Source: Thermoplasmata archaeon (GTDB lineage: Archaea; Thermoplasmatota; Thermoplasmata; Lutacidiplasmatales; UBA184). From it: DNA of 51,048 nucleotides. The notes below the pieces were generated by a model. It was not told the DNA's origin and made no database searches. It worked only from the letters and a program-made list of their open reading frames with translations. A program made the position numbers and the translations under genes. Below are positions 38,117-46,456 of this stretch, piece after piece; the stretch's first letter is position 1; every line of letters starts with the position of its first letter. Location: the NCBI GenBank assembly GCA_022749895.1, contig JAKIWS010000008.1, positions 1-51,048 on the forward strand, read 5' to 3'.

Positions 38117-38532
38117 ACCGTGAGTTGGCTCGTGCAGTACATGCACCGGGTCGCCGGGATCGGTACCTGCGAGATGCAGAAGGGGCAGACCTTGGTGGTG
38201 GGCGGTGCGGCGGCCTTCCGGGCCGCCTTGCGCGCCTCGTACTTCGCCACGGGCCGAACGAGGACGAAGAAGATGACCAGCATGATCGAGAGGAACGAAA
38301 TGATCGCGTTGAGGAACGCGCCTTGCAGGAAAACGCCGTTCCCGACCCTGTAGACCGCGCTCCCGAGGTTCTGGTTTCCCGGGACGGAGATGAGCGGCGT
38401 GATGATGTCGCCGACGAAGGCCGTGATCAGGGCGACGACCGCCAACCCCACCACGATCCCGATCGCCGTCTGGAGCAGGTTGCCGCTCAGCGCAAAGTCC
38501 TTGAAATCCTTCACCACGCCCACGGGAACCAC
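38113..38532 (-). CDS. mscL: Large-conductance mechanosensitive channel with zinc-ribbon tail
   Basis: The 139-residue protein opens with KDFKDFALSGNLLQTAIGIVVG, the MscL N-terminal helix and first transmembrane segment, and has a second helix at about residues 73-93 (LNAIISFLSIMLVIFFVLV). After a basic helix, the C-terminus carries Cys116, Cys119, Cys130 and Cys133 (CPFC...CMYC), a zinc-ribbon tail found in some MscL subfamilies but absent in E. coli. MscL opens under hypo-osmotic shock. The GTG at 38532 is favoured by a TATA-like element 28 nt upstream; the frame runs much further through noise. Confidence 0.9.
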   Translation of the reverse strand: MVPVGVVKDFKDFALSGNLLQTAIGIVVGLAVVALITAFVGDIITPLISVPGNQNLGSAVYRVGNGVFLQGAFLNAIISFLSIMLVIFFVLVRPVAKYEARKAARKAAAPPTTKVCPFCISQVPIPATRCMYCTSQLTV

Positions 38533-38555
38533 CTTCGCCCCCGAGACCGCTCTCG

Positions 38556-38564
38556 TTACATAAT
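38556..38564 (-). promoter_or_regulatory. TATA box for mscL
   Basis: ATTATGTAA on the minus strand is centred about 28 nt before the GTG at 38532, marking a leaderless start. Confidence 0.5.
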
Positions 38565-38626
38565 CATTCGCCGGCGAGGTCTCGCCGTGCTCGACGAAGG
38601 TCGGCTTCGACGCGGCGAGTGTTACA

Positions 38627-40441
38627 TCACATCGCTTCGAGGCGGTCGAGTCCCAGTAGGTCGAGCGTGTTGCCCAACGTCTGGCGGGCCGCGTGGACGA
38701 GTGCCAGCCGACTCTCGCGCTCCACCTCGGCGCGCAGTACCGGGACGTCCTGGTAGAACCGGTTGAACGTTTCGGCGAGGTCGTGAGCGTACCCCGCGAT
38801 CGTGTGGACATGGGCCGTTCGCGCAGCGTACGCGACCAGCCCGGGAAGTCGCGAGATGCTCCGAACGAGCGCCTGTTCGGGGGGCGTGCTGATCTCCTGG
38901 GCTCGACCCGTCCAACCCGACGGGGCCGCCGACGCCTTTCGCAGAATGCTCGACGCGCGCGCATACGAGTACTGGACAAAGGGCCCGGTACGTCCTTCGA
39001 ACGACAGCGCGTCCTCCCACGTGAACCGCACGGCCTTGTCCGGCGCGACGCGGGCAATGTGGTACCGCACGGCACTCGCCCCGAGCTTGGCCGCGATCGC
39101 GTCGACGTCCGCGACGGCCAGATCGTCGCGCCGGGCGAGGATCTCCTTCCGTGCCCGGTCGACGGCCTCGTCGAGCAGGTCATCCAGGAAGACGGCCGTT
39201 CCTTGGCGGGTCGACATCTTGCCCCCGTCGGGGAGGACGACGTACTGGTACAGGATGAACTCCGGGGCGCGCGCCTCGCCGAGTTCTGTGAGGAGCGCGA
39301 TAAGGGTCTTCGCGTGCAGCAAGTGATCCTGCCCGAGCACGTCGATGACCCGCGGGAAACGGGCCATCTTGGCGAGGTGGTACGCGACGTCGCGCGTCAC
39401 GTAGAGGGTGGTACCATCCGCCCGTGTCACGATGATGCGGGCGTCCTCCTTGGGGAGGTGGTACGTCGCCGCGTCGATGGCCCGCGCTCCGTTCGCCTCC
39501 ACGATCGCATGGGGTGCTGCCCGGAGTCGCCGGACGACCTCGGCGACGGAGCCGTCGGTGAGGAAGGTCGACTCCCAAACGAACTCGTCGAAGCCGATGT
39601 TGATCCGTTGGAGGGACGCGAGCATCCCCCGCAGGATGCGCTCGGTGAGCCGGTGGTGCTCGAGCGGCGGTCGACCCTGTTCGAGGTCCTGAACGAGCGC
39701 CGTGACTTCGCGATCCGCATCGGGGTGGCCCTTCAGATAGGCGGCCACCGCGGGGTACGGTCGTCCCAGCGTCCGGTCCGGTCGCGGGTCGCTCTCGCCC
39801 GGCAAGGCCTCCTCGGGCGCGGCTCCGCGGACCTCCTCGGGCCACTCCGCCCGAGGTTTCGACCATATCCACGTGATCATTGCCGCCTGACGGCCCATGT
39901 CGTCGACATAGTACTGGCTCGTGACCTGGTGTCCCGCCGCCCGGAGGATGCGGGTCAGCGTGTCGCCGATGATCGCGTTCCGTACTCGGCCCACATGGAA
40001 CGGGCCCGTTGCGTTCGCGCTCGTATGCTCGACGCAGACGGAAAGTCCGGTGGGTTCGGCGCCGCCGTACCGCTCCCCACGCTCGAAAACGGCCCCGAGC
40101 GTTGCGTCCGCGAGTGGAACCGGATCGACCCGGAGGTTGACGTACCCTGCCTTCGGTACGGCCGAGAGAATGCCCGCCGGCCGGACGAGCGATCGCGCAA
40201 TCTCGGACGCAAGCTCGTCGGGCGACCGCCCGACCGTCTTGGCAAACCGGTGCACCGCGAGCGCGACATCCCAGTCGTCGCCGCCGGCCGTGTCGAGAAG
40301 GTCGCGCAGCGCCTCCGGCGGAGCGGCCGCGCCGGCGGCCCCGAGGGCGACCGAGAACGCTTGGGCGACGCTGCGGCCGAGCCCGGCCCACGGGTCGGCC
40401 GGCCAGCGAGAAGGACCTTCCGGCGGAGACACCAACGCCAT
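38627..40441 (-). CDS. argS: Arginyl-tRNA synthetase
   Basis: The 604-residue class I synthetase charges tRNA-Arg. The N-terminal Add-1 domain ends near residue 115. The HIGH-type motif is NATGPFHVGRVRNAIIGD and the KMSKS-type motif is GGKMSTRQG. The anticodon-binding helical bundle ends at DVPVLRAEVERESRLALVHAARQTLGNTLDLLGL. An in-frame TTG at 40450 would add three residues, but the ATG at 40441 is preferred. TATA-like GGTTAAGTC lies about 33 nt upstream, inside the region between this gene and the divergent thiI-like gene. Confidence 0.95.
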   Translation of the reverse strand: MALVSPPEGPSRWPADPWAGLGRSVAQAFSVALGAAGAAAPPEALRDLLDTAGGDDWDVALAVHRFAKTVGRSPDELASEIARSLVRPAGILSAVPKAGYVNLRVDPVPLADATLGAVFERGERYGGAEPTGLSVCVEHTSANATGPFHVGRVRNAIIGDTLTRILRAAGHQVTSQYYVDDMGRQAAMITWIWSKPRAEWPEEVRGAAPEEALPGESDPRPDRTLGRPYPAVAAYLKGHPDADREVTALVQDLEQGRPPLEHHRLTERILRGMLASLQRINIGFDEFVWESTFLTDGSVAEVVRRLRAAPHAIVEANGARAIDAATYHLPKEDARIIVTRADGTTLYVTRDVAYHLAKMARFPRVIDVLGQDHLLHAKTLIALLTELGEARAPEFILYQYVVLPDGGKMSTRQGTAVFLDDLLDEAVDRARKEILARRDDLAVADVDAIAAKLGASAVRYHIARVAPDKAVRFTWEDALSFEGRTGPFVQYSYARASSILRKASAAPSGWTGRAQEISTPPEQALVRSISRLPGLVAYAARTAHVHTIAGYAHDLAETFNRFYQDVPVLRAEVERESRLALVHAARQTLGNTLDLLGLDRLEAM

Positions 40442-40451
40442 CGGAAGCAAC

Positions 40452-40477
40452 GCTAAAACGGCCGAGCCGACTTAACC
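40452..40477. promoter_or_regulatory. Interlocked divergent promoters of argS and the thiI-like gene
   Basis: Plus-strand GCTAAAAC (40452-40459) is about 30 nt before the GTG at 40486. Minus-strand GGTTAAG (40471-40477) is about 33 nt before the ATG at 40441. Each box lies downstream of the other gene's predicted start site, so the two promoters overlap. Confidence 0.4.
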
Positions 40478-40485
40478 GTTCCGGC

Positions 40486-41382
40486 GTGCCGCCGCAGATT
40501 CTGGTTCGTTACGGCGAGCTCGCCCTCAAATCCGCCCCCGTCCGGCGCGAGTTCGAACGGACCTTGACCCGGAACATCCTCGCCCACTTCTTGGCCGCGG
40601 GTTCGACGTGCCGGCTCCGCGCGGACCACGGCCATCTCTACGTAGAGGTCGCCGATGCCGGCCCCGCAATCAGGATTCTCCAGCGCGTGTTCGGGATCAC
40701 GTCGGTCTCCGAGGTGTTCGAAGTTGGCTCCGATCCGCTGGCCATCCAATCGCGCCTGCTCGAGTTGGCCGATCCGTTCCTCAAGCCGGGGGCGACCTTC
40801 GCGGTGCGCGCTCGGCGTACCGGGACCCACCCGTTCACGAGCCAGGAATTGGCGCGGGACCTCGGAGCCGCGGTGCTCGACCGGTGGCCCGAACGCGTGC
40901 TCAAAGTCCGACTGGACGACCCGCAGGTCGAACTGTTCGTCGAGGTCCGCTCGGCCCGGACGTACCTTTCGTTCGACCGTCATCGCGGCCCGGGGGGCCT
41001 GCCCCTGGGGGTCGCCGGTCGGGTCGTCGCGCTGGTCGACGGGGCCCGCGGCGGACTCGGGGCGTATCTGATGATGAAGCGTGGTTGTCGGTGCGGCGTG
41101 GTCGCGACCGACGAAGCGGGTCCGCTCGCGAACGGCGTCCTCCACCGGTTCGACCCCTCCGGCACGATCGTGATCGAGCGAACCCATGAGGAGGCCCTCG
41201 CGCAGCTCTCGAAGCTCGCGGACGGCGAGCGGGCCGACGGGGTCGTCCTCCCGCTTCGCGTGGAGGAGTATGCGGCCGCGCGGGGCGCGTGGGGCGACCG
41301 CGTGGTCTTCTCGCCGACCGTGGCGTTCACCGATGACGAGGTGACCGAGCGATGGAACGACGTGGTCCACGCCGCGGAGTGA
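40486..41382 (+). CDS. ThiI-like THUMP protein with destroyed PP-loop
   Basis: The 298-residue protein follows ThiI closely: ILVRYGELALKS at the N-terminus, then a THUMP domain (to about residue 165) and the adenylation-domain strand. At residues 184-200, where active ThiI has SGGIDSP followed by AYLMMKRG, this one reads VDGARGGLGAYLMMKRG. The PP-loop Ser, Asp and Ser are lost, but the following helix is kept almost exactly. ThiI makes 4-thiouridine-8 in tRNA. This protein may still bind tRNA but should not adenylate it. It begins with GTG, and its stop overlaps the next small ORF. Confidence 0.85.
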   Translation: MPPQILVRYGELALKSAPVRREFERTLTRNILAHFLAAGSTCRLRADHGHLYVEVADAGPAIRILQRVFGITSVSEVFEVGSDPLAIQSRLLELADPFLKPGATFAVRARRTGTHPFTSQELARDLGAAVLDRWPERVLKVRLDDPQVELFVEVRSARTYLSFDRHRGPGGLPLGVAGRVVALVDGARGGLGAYLMMKRGCRCGVVATDEAGPLANGVLHRFDPSGTIVIERTHEEALAQLSKLADGERADGVVLPLRVEEYAAARGAWGDRVVFSPTVAFTDDEVTERWNDVVHAAE

Positions 41383-41609
41383 GCGGGGAGGAGTCCGGTC
41401 CGGCGCCGGCGGAGCCCGACGCGGACGCCCCGCCCCGCGCAACGGCACCGCCCCCGACGGCGTCCGAGACGGGACGCGCGTCGGAACAAGCCCTTCAAGA
41501 ACGGTGGGCGCGGTGGGAGGTGGAACGGCGAAAGTTCGAAGCGAGAGCGAAGGCGACGCCAAGCTCCGAGGCTCCGCCGGACCCCGCTCCCGAACCGCGA
41601 ACGGACTGA
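41379..41609 (+). CDS. Small Pro/Ala-rich charged protein, unknown function
   Basis: A GTG overlapping the thiI-like stop (GTGA) opens 76 residues: a Pro/Ala/Glu-rich first half, a central amphipathic helix (ALQERWARWEVERRKFEARAKA) and a Pro-rich end. The arrangement suggests translational coupling, but low complexity makes coding status uncertain. No family was recognised. Confidence 0.45.
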   Translation: MSGEESGPAPAEPDADAPPRATAPPPTASETGRASEQALQERWARWEVERRKFEARAKATPSSEAPPDPAPEPRTD

Positions 41610-41726
41610 CCCCACCGGGCGGCCGCCGGCTCGCGCTCCCCAGCGAATTCACACCGAGCGACACGAACTTCCCGCCGGGCAAGGTTATCCGCCGGGCCCG
41701 GGTGCGCGCACCCTCGAGCAGCATCC

Positions 41727-41915
41727 ATGGGGCAGTCGTTCACCGTGAAAGGGCGGTTCCTCGCCCGCCGCGGCTACTGGCAGACGTTCACGAAGCGCCT
41801 AGAGGCGGCGAGCGCCGCCGCCGCCAAGGAGCTCGCCTTCTCCGCGATCGGCGGGTCCCATCACGTGGCGCGCCACCTGGTGACGATCGAGGCGGTCGAG
41901 GCCATCGTCGCATGA
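41727..41915 (+). CDS. rpl18a: Ribosomal protein L18ae / LX (L20A)
   Basis: The 62-residue protein reads KGRFLARRGYWQTFTKRLEAASAAAAKELAFSAIGGSHHVARHLVTIEAVEAI, the strand-helix-strand pattern of archaeal LX, including the VKGRF opening and a final IEAVE strand. It is a large-subunit protein. The ATG of prefoldin alpha overlaps its stop (ATGA), and LX-PfdA-FtsY is a conserved archaeal gene order. TATA-like GGTTATCC lies about 41 nt upstream. Confidence 0.9.
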   Translation: MGQSFTVKGRFLARRGYWQTFTKRLEAASAAAAKELAFSAIGGSHHVARHLVTIEAVEAIVA

Positions 41916-42379
41916 GCGCCGGACGCCCCATCCCGGACGCGGAGCAGCAGGTCCAGGAGGACCTGGCGCGGCTCGATGCGTACCGAAACCAGCTGTCGGC
42001 GATGATGCAACAGTACCAGTACCTCGGTGCCTCACGCTCCGACCATCAACGGGCCCGCGAGGCCCTCGAGGGTCTCGACCGGGCTCCGTCGGACGCGGAG
42101 ATCCTGATCCCCCTCGGGGCGGACACGTTCCTGCGCGGGGCCGCCACCCCGGGGTCCAAGGTGTTGCTCGGCCTCGGGTCGGGCGTCGTGGTCGAGGAGG
42201 CCGCGCCGAAGGTGAGCGAGATCCTCGCGCAGCGGATGGGGAAGCTCGACGGCGCGTCGAAGGAGCTCGAGGGGCAGATCCAGACGCTCGAGCAGCGCAT
42301 CGACGCCCTCTCCCAGCGCCTGGAAGCGCTGGCGCGGAGCACGTCCGCCCCCGCCTCAGGTGATGTGGGCGGCAATTAA
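41912..42379 (+). CDS. pfdA: Prefoldin alpha subunit
   Basis: The 155-residue protein has two long coiled-coil helices (about residues 8-55 and 105-145) flanking the beta-hairpin region ILIPLGADTFLRGAATPGSKVLLGLGSGVVVEEA, the alpha-class prefoldin signature. It partners with the beta subunit encoded at 31835. Its start overlaps the L18ae stop by 4 nt, and its 3' end overlaps ftsY by about 17-20 nt. Confidence 0.93.
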   Translation: MSAGRPIPDAEQQVQEDLARLDAYRNQLSAMMQQYQYLGASRSDHQRAREALEGLDRAPSDAEILIPLGADTFLRGAATPGSKVLLGLGSGVVVEEAAPKVSEILAQRMGKLDGASKELEGQIQTLEQRIDALSQRLEALARSTSAPASGDVGGN

Positions 42380-43373
42380 GGCCCGGCTCCGGCGGTCGAA
42401 AGAAACCCCGCCGCCGCCGACCGGAAACCCTCCGTCGTCCGCACCGTCGTCCACGGGGACCGCGGCGATCTCTCCGGCCGAGAATCCCGAGTACTTCACC
42501 GAAGGATTCCTCGGCACCCGGCTCAAGGAGGCCCGGCTCGAGGACGTCCTCGACGACCTCGAGATCGCGCTCCTCGAGTCGGACGTGGCGCTTCCGGTCG
42601 TGGAGCGCCTCCGACGGGATATCAAGAAGCAATTGGCCGGCCGCAAGCTCCGGTGGGGTGTGGAGGTCGAAGAAGCCGTGAAAGGCACGCTCGAAGCCTC
42701 GATCCGTTCGATCCTGAGCCAGCCCCCCCTGGACCTCGCGGCGGTCATTCGCGCCCAACAGCCGAAGCCGTACGTGGTCCTGTTCGTGGGCGTCAACGGC
42801 ACCGGGAAGACGACGACCGTCGCGAAGCTGGCCGGGGTGCTCCGCGACCAGGGGCTCGGCGTCGCGATCGCGGCGGGCGACACGTTCCGGGCGGGGGCCA
42901 TCGAGCAACTGCTCGTCCACGGCGAGCGGCTCGGGATCAAGGTCGTCCGCCAACAGGAGGGGAGCGACCCGGCGGCGGTCGCGTTCGATGCCGTGCAGCA
43001 CGCCCGCGCGCGCGGACTGGATGTCGTCCTCGTCGATACCGCGGGACGCCAGCACACCAACGAGAACCTCGTGGAGGAGGCCAAGAAGATCCGGCGGGTC
43101 GTCGCGCCGCAGCTGACGCTCTTCGTGGGAGACGCGCTCTCCGGCAACGACGTGGTCGAGCAGGCGACCCGCTTCCAGGAGGCGCTCGGGGTGGACGGGC
43201 TCGTCCTGACCAAGCTCGACGCCGACGTGAAGGGCGGCGCCGCGCTCTCCACGACGTTCGTGACGAAGAAGCCGATCCTCTTCATGGGCGTGGGCCAAGG
43301 CTACGCGGACCTCCGGCCGTTTGACGCCGAGTGGATGGTCCGTCGTCTGTTCGCGGAGGGCGAGGCGGCCTGA
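42363..43373 (+). CDS. ftsY: Signal recognition particle receptor FtsY
   Basis: The 336-residue GTPase docks SRP-ribosome complexes at the membrane. The N domain (GTRLKEARLEDVLDDLEIALLESDVALPVVERL) is followed by the G domain with GVNGTGKTTTVAKLA, DTFRAGAIEQL, LVDTAGRQHTNENLVEEAKKI and LTKLDADVKGGAALS. A GTG directly before the ATG would add one residue. The N-terminal acidic A domain is short, as is typical for archaea. The gene overlaps pfdA upstream and trmJ downstream. Confidence 0.95.
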   Translation: MWAAIKARLRRSKETPPPPTGNPPSSAPSSTGTAAISPAENPEYFTEGFLGTRLKEARLEDVLDDLEIALLESDVALPVVERLRRDIKKQLAGRKLRWGVEVEEAVKGTLEASIRSILSQPPLDLAAVIRAQQPKPYVVLFVGVNGTGKTTTVAKLAGVLRDQGLGVAIAAGDTFRAGAIEQLLVHGERLGIKVVRQQEGSDPAAVAFDAVQHARARGLDVVLVDTAGRQHTNENLVEEAKKIRRVVAPQLTLFVGDALSGNDVVEQATRFQEALGVDGLVLTKLDADVKGGAALSTTFVTKKPILFMGVGQGYADLRPFDAEWMVRRLFAEGEAA

Positions 43374-44110
43374 CCGCGCGGCTCGAGGTCGTGCTCGTCC
43401 GTCCGAAGGAGGACGGCAACGTCGGCGCCGTCGCCCGACTCGCCCGGAACTTCGGGGCGGAGCGGCTCACGCTGGTCGCTCCGCGGGCGCGCCTCGGCGC
43501 CGAAGCGAGCCGTCGGGCGATGGTCGGTCTGGCGCTGCTGCGCGCGGCCCACAAGTACTCGACCCTGGCGGCGGCGGTCAAGTCAAGCGACCTCGTCGTC
43601 GGAACGACCGACCTATCGACCGGGCGGTCGTCGGCGTACCTCCGCCGCTCGGTGAGCCCCGAGCGTCTCGCTGACCTCGTTCGGACCGTCGAGGGGCGCG
43701 TGGCGCTCGTGTTCGGTCCCGAGGACAACGGCCTGGGCCGGGACGAGCTCGCGCAGTGCGACCTTCTCGTGCACATCCCGGCCCGGCGCGACGCCCCGAC
43801 GCTGAATCTCTCCCATGCGGTGGCGGTCGTTCTGTATGCCGCGCACCGGGCGCACGGTTCCGACGATACCGAGAGCACGCCGGCGCCGGATCCGGTCGCG
43901 CTCGATGGCCGAGAGAAAGAGCTGGTCCTCGTCCGAATCGACGAACTGGCCCGGGCGAGCCGGTACCCCGCCCACAAGCGCAAGGGCCTTATGCTCCTCG
44001 TCCGCCGCCTTCTCGGCCGAGCCGCCCCCGCCGAACCGGAGCTTCGGATGCTGCTCGGTTTCCTGAAGAGCCTCAAGAGGACCGGCCGGAGGAACCATGG
44101 CGCCCAATGA
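43331..44110 (+). CDS. trmJ: tRNA/rRNA 2'-O-methyltransferase, TrmJ type (SPOUT)
   Basis: The 259-residue SPOUT methyltransferase has the N-terminal LEVVLVRPKEDGNVGAVARLARNFGAERL motif and the knotted SAM site VALVFGPEDNGLGRDELAQCDLLVHIP followed by LNLSHAVAVVLYAA. The match is to TrmJ, which methylates the ribose of tRNA residue 32. The GTG at 43331 overlaps ftsY by 43 nt. A CTG at 43370 overlapping the ftsY stop would begin nearer the conserved strand and is an alternative start. The C-terminal 70 residues form a helical extension. Confidence 0.9.
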   Translation: MDGPSSVRGGRGGLTARLEVVLVRPKEDGNVGAVARLARNFGAERLTLVAPRARLGAEASRRAMVGLALLRAAHKYSTLAAAVKSSDLVVGTTDLSTGRSSAYLRRSVSPERLADLVRTVEGRVALVFGPEDNGLGRDELAQCDLLVHIPARRDAPTLNLSHAVAVVLYAAHRAHGSDDTESTPAPDPVALDGREKELVLVRIDELARASRYPAHKRKGLMLLVRRLLGRAAPAEPELRMLLGFLKSLKRTGRRNHGAQ

Positions 44111-44546
44111 TTGGATCCGTGTTCGCGGGATCGGCCGCGAGCGGTTCGCTTCGTACATGGCCGAGTTCCTCGAGACCGCGGGCTTCGCCGTCGAACGGGC
44201 CGAAACCGCCGAGCCGTCCGAGAGCCACGTGCGGGCCCACCTGACGCGGACGAACCCGGCCATCCCGACGAGCGGCGGCGAGCTCGCCTTCCGGGTCTAC
44301 CCGACGAGCGGCGGGGCGGCGGCGGAGTGGGAACTCCCGACGATCGTCCAAGCCGCCGAGCGCGCGCGGATGGACCGGTTCGCCCGCGAACTGCTCGCGC
44401 ACCTCGAGCGTTCGGTCCTGACCGAAAGCCACGGCACCGCCAAAGTCACCCGGATTCCCGGCAGCCACCTCCCATGGGAGAGCGCGCCCGCGATCGTTCC
44501 GCCCGCCGTCTCGAATGCCGGCGGCGCTCGGGGCGTATCGTTATAA
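44097..44546 (+). CDS. Conserved-type protein of unknown function
   Basis: The 149-residue ORF overlaps trmJ by 14 nt. It begins MAPNDWIRVRGIGRERFASYMAEFLETAGF and has alternating strands and helices with a central ELAFRVYPTSGG strand; the last 30 residues are Pro/Ala-rich. Composition, coupling and codon pattern fit a real gene. No family was recognised. The TAA stop is part of the TATA box of the L15e gene. Confidence 0.65.
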   Translation: MAPNDWIRVRGIGRERFASYMAEFLETAGFAVERAETAEPSESHVRAHLTRTNPAIPTSGGELAFRVYPTSGGAAAEWELPTIVQAAERARMDRFARELLAHLERSVLTESHGTAKVTRIPGSHLPWESAPAIVPPAVSNAGGARGVSL

Positions 44547-44547
44547 T
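44541..44547 (+). promoter_or_regulatory. TATA box for ribosomal protein L15e
   Basis: TTATAAT is centred 31 nt before the ATG at 44575. The stop codon of the preceding gene lies inside it. Confidence 0.6.
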
Positions 44548-44574
44548 GGGAGCTCGGGTCGGCGCCGCGCCTCC

Positions 44575-45189
44575 ATGACCGCCTCCGCCTATCGGTACAT
44601 CGGTCGATCGTTCCGCCTCACGCAAGGGGAGGAAGGCGCGGCGCTGCGCCACGAGCGCCTCATGTTGTGGCGCCAGCAGCCGACGGTCACCCGCCTCGAA
44701 CGGCCGACGCGGCTCGACCGCGCCCGAGCCATCGGGTGGCGCGCGAAAGGCGGGTTCGTTATGGTCCGCGTTCGCACCCGCCGGGGAGGTCAACGTAAGC
44801 GAGCGATCATCGCGGGACGCCGTCCGAAGCACAAGGGTATCCTCCGGATGACGCTCCTCAAAAGCATCCAACGGATCTCGGAAGAGCGCGCGCAAAAGCA
44901 CTACCCCAACATGGAGGTCCTCAACTCCTATTGGGTCGGCGAGGACGGCAAGCAGAAGTTCTACGAGGTCATTCTGGTCGACCCGGTCCACCCGGAGATC
45001 GTGAGCGACCCGCGCCTCAGCTGGATCACCAATCCCACGCACAAGGGCCGGGTCTACCGCGGGCTCACGCGCGCCGGCAAGGAAGGCCGCGGGCTCCGAT
45101 GGAAGGGGAAGGGAACCGAGCGGTACCGTCCCTCGCGGGCACGCAACCGACGGGCGACCCGCCGGACCCAGCGCAAGGTCATCCCGTAG
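44575..45189 (+). CDS. rpl15e: Ribosomal protein L15e
   Basis: The 204-residue basic protein shows RLERPTRLDRARAIGWRAKGGFVMVRVRTRRGGQ in two parts, GRRPKHKGI, NSYWVGEDGKQKFYEVILVDP and the basic tail RPSRARNRRATRRTQRKV, all L15e signatures. Length is near the archaeal norm of about 195. The ATG at 44575 sits a few nucleotides after the predicted transcription start. Confidence 0.96.
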   Translation: MTASAYRYIGRSFRLTQGEEGAALRHERLMLWRQQPTVTRLERPTRLDRARAIGWRAKGGFVMVRVRTRRGGQRKRAIIAGRRPKHKGILRMTLLKSIQRISEERAQKHYPNMEVLNSYWVGEDGKQKFYEVILVDPVHPEIVSDPRLSWITNPTHKGRVYRGLTRAGKEGRGLRWKGKGTERYRPSRARNRRATRRTQRKVIP

Positions 45190-45208
45190 GCCGGCGGCGT
45201 CGCCGCGG

Positions 45209-45694
45209 TCAGCCCGTCGGTCGCGGCGCGGCGCTCTCGGCAGCCGGGTCGACGAGAGCGTCCAGGAAGTGGTCGAGCGGCGCACCGGCGCGCTCGGCAC
45301 TGCGCCGGGCCCACCCCGCGAGGCCTTCGACGTGGGCGACTTCCCCCCGGAGCGCCACCGAGAGCCGGCGCCGGAAATCGAGGTCGAAGTCGAGCTGCTC
45401 GGCCTCGAGGAACTCGCGAAGCTTGCGAGCGAGGTGTCCTCCCTCGACGTCCCAATCCGTCAGGACCACGACCCGCCCCCCCAGCAGCGCCAGCGATTGC
45501 GCGACCCTCGCGAGCGATCGCCCGTCGTGCACGAGGGCGATCCGGCCCCGGATCCCGAGCGCCCGGAGCGACCGCCGATCGCGTTCCCCCTCGACGACCA
45601 CGATCGTCGGCCGCCGAGCGCTCTCGAGGAGGAACCGCTGCCAGAGCTCGAGGAACCCTTCCCACTGCCGTTGGCGCGGGTCGGGATCGTCCAT
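45209..45694 (-). CDS. Small Toprim-domain protein
   Basis: From the ATG at 45694 the protein has 161 residues. The Toprim motifs are TIVVVEGERDRRSLRALGIRG (Glu) and RVVVLTDWDVEGGHLARKLREFLE (DxD), with metal-binding acidic residues intact. The size and helical N-terminus resemble the archaeal UPF0292-type Toprim proteins. The function is unknown; related folds act in primases, topoisomerases and RNase M5. It is divergent from the GINS gene. The open frame upstream is not credible. Confidence 0.8.
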   Translation of the reverse strand: MDDPDPRQRQWEGFLELWQRFLLESARRPTIVVVEGERDRRSLRALGIRGRIALVHDGRSLARVAQSLALLGGRVVVLTDWDVEGGHLARKLREFLEAEQLDFDLDFRRRLSVALRGEVAHVEGLAGWARRSAERAGAPLDHFLDALVDPAAESAAPRPTG

Positions 45695-45790
45695 CGGAGC
45701 GGCGCGGCCGACCGGGGCCGCGCACCTCCCGTCACGCCCGATAACTCCTATAGCCTCCCGCCCCTCGCCGGACGCCGCGAGGCGCGCGCG

Positions 45791-46435
45791 ATGGCCGACC
45801 ACTACACCCAGCTCCTCGAATGGCGGCGCGTCGAGACGACGACGCGAGGGCTTGCGAAACTTCCCCACGACTTCTACGGCGCCACCCGGGCATATCTTGC
45901 CGAAGCGCGCACGACGTTCGAGCGGGAGCTCCGGGAGAACCCGGCGGGGCGGAAAGGTGACCTCGCCCGGCAGACGTACCATCGCGCCTCCCAGATCGCC
46001 CGCGACGTCGTCGAGTCGCGGATGACCAAGATCCTCTCGTTCAGTTTCCAGGCGGCCGTGGGCGGCGCCCGCGATGTGGCGAACCTGCTCCCGGAGGAGA
46101 AGGGACTCTTCGACGACGTGACCCGGACCCTGAGCGGGCATCGCGCTGCGGTGGCTCCGTTCCTCGAGGTGACCGGTTCGACGCCGCCCGCGCCAGGCCC
46201 TTCGCTTCGGCCGTCGGGTCCCGTCGCCCCGGCGATCGAACCGAAGGCGGCCACCGCCACGGCGACGGTGTTCGTCCGCATCCTCAAAGACCAGCGACCG
46301 ATCGACACCGGGAGCGAGACCCTCGACCTGCGCAAGGACGACGTGCTCTCGCTGCCGGAACGCACGGCGCAGATTCTGATCCACGCGAACTTGGCGGAGC
46401 GGGTCGGACCCGAGAGCCGCCGTCCGACGACCTGA
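45791..46435 (+). CDS. GINS replication complex subunit (Gins51-like)
   Basis: The 214-residue protein has an N-terminal helical A domain (LPHDFYGATRAYLAEARTTFEREL) and, after a Pro/Ala linker at about 135-160, a small C-terminal B domain (TVFVRILKDQRPIDTGSETLDLRKDDVLSLPERTAQILIHANLA in two parts). The A-then-B order is that of archaeal Gins51. GINS activates the MCM helicase. TATA-like CCTATAGCC lies about 40 nt before the ATG. No Gins23 gene is visible in the window; some archaea have a Gins51 homotetramer. Confidence 0.85.
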   Translation: MADHYTQLLEWRRVETTTRGLAKLPHDFYGATRAYLAEARTTFERELRENPAGRKGDLARQTYHRASQIARDVVESRMTKILSFSFQAAVGGARDVANLLPEEKGLFDDVTRTLSGHRAAVAPFLEVTGSTPPAPGPSLRPSGPVAPAIEPKAATATATVFVRILKDQRPIDTGSETLDLRKDDVLSLPERTAQILIHANLAERVGPESRRPTT

Positions 46436-46456
46436 CCGGACCGCTCTTCGATCGAT

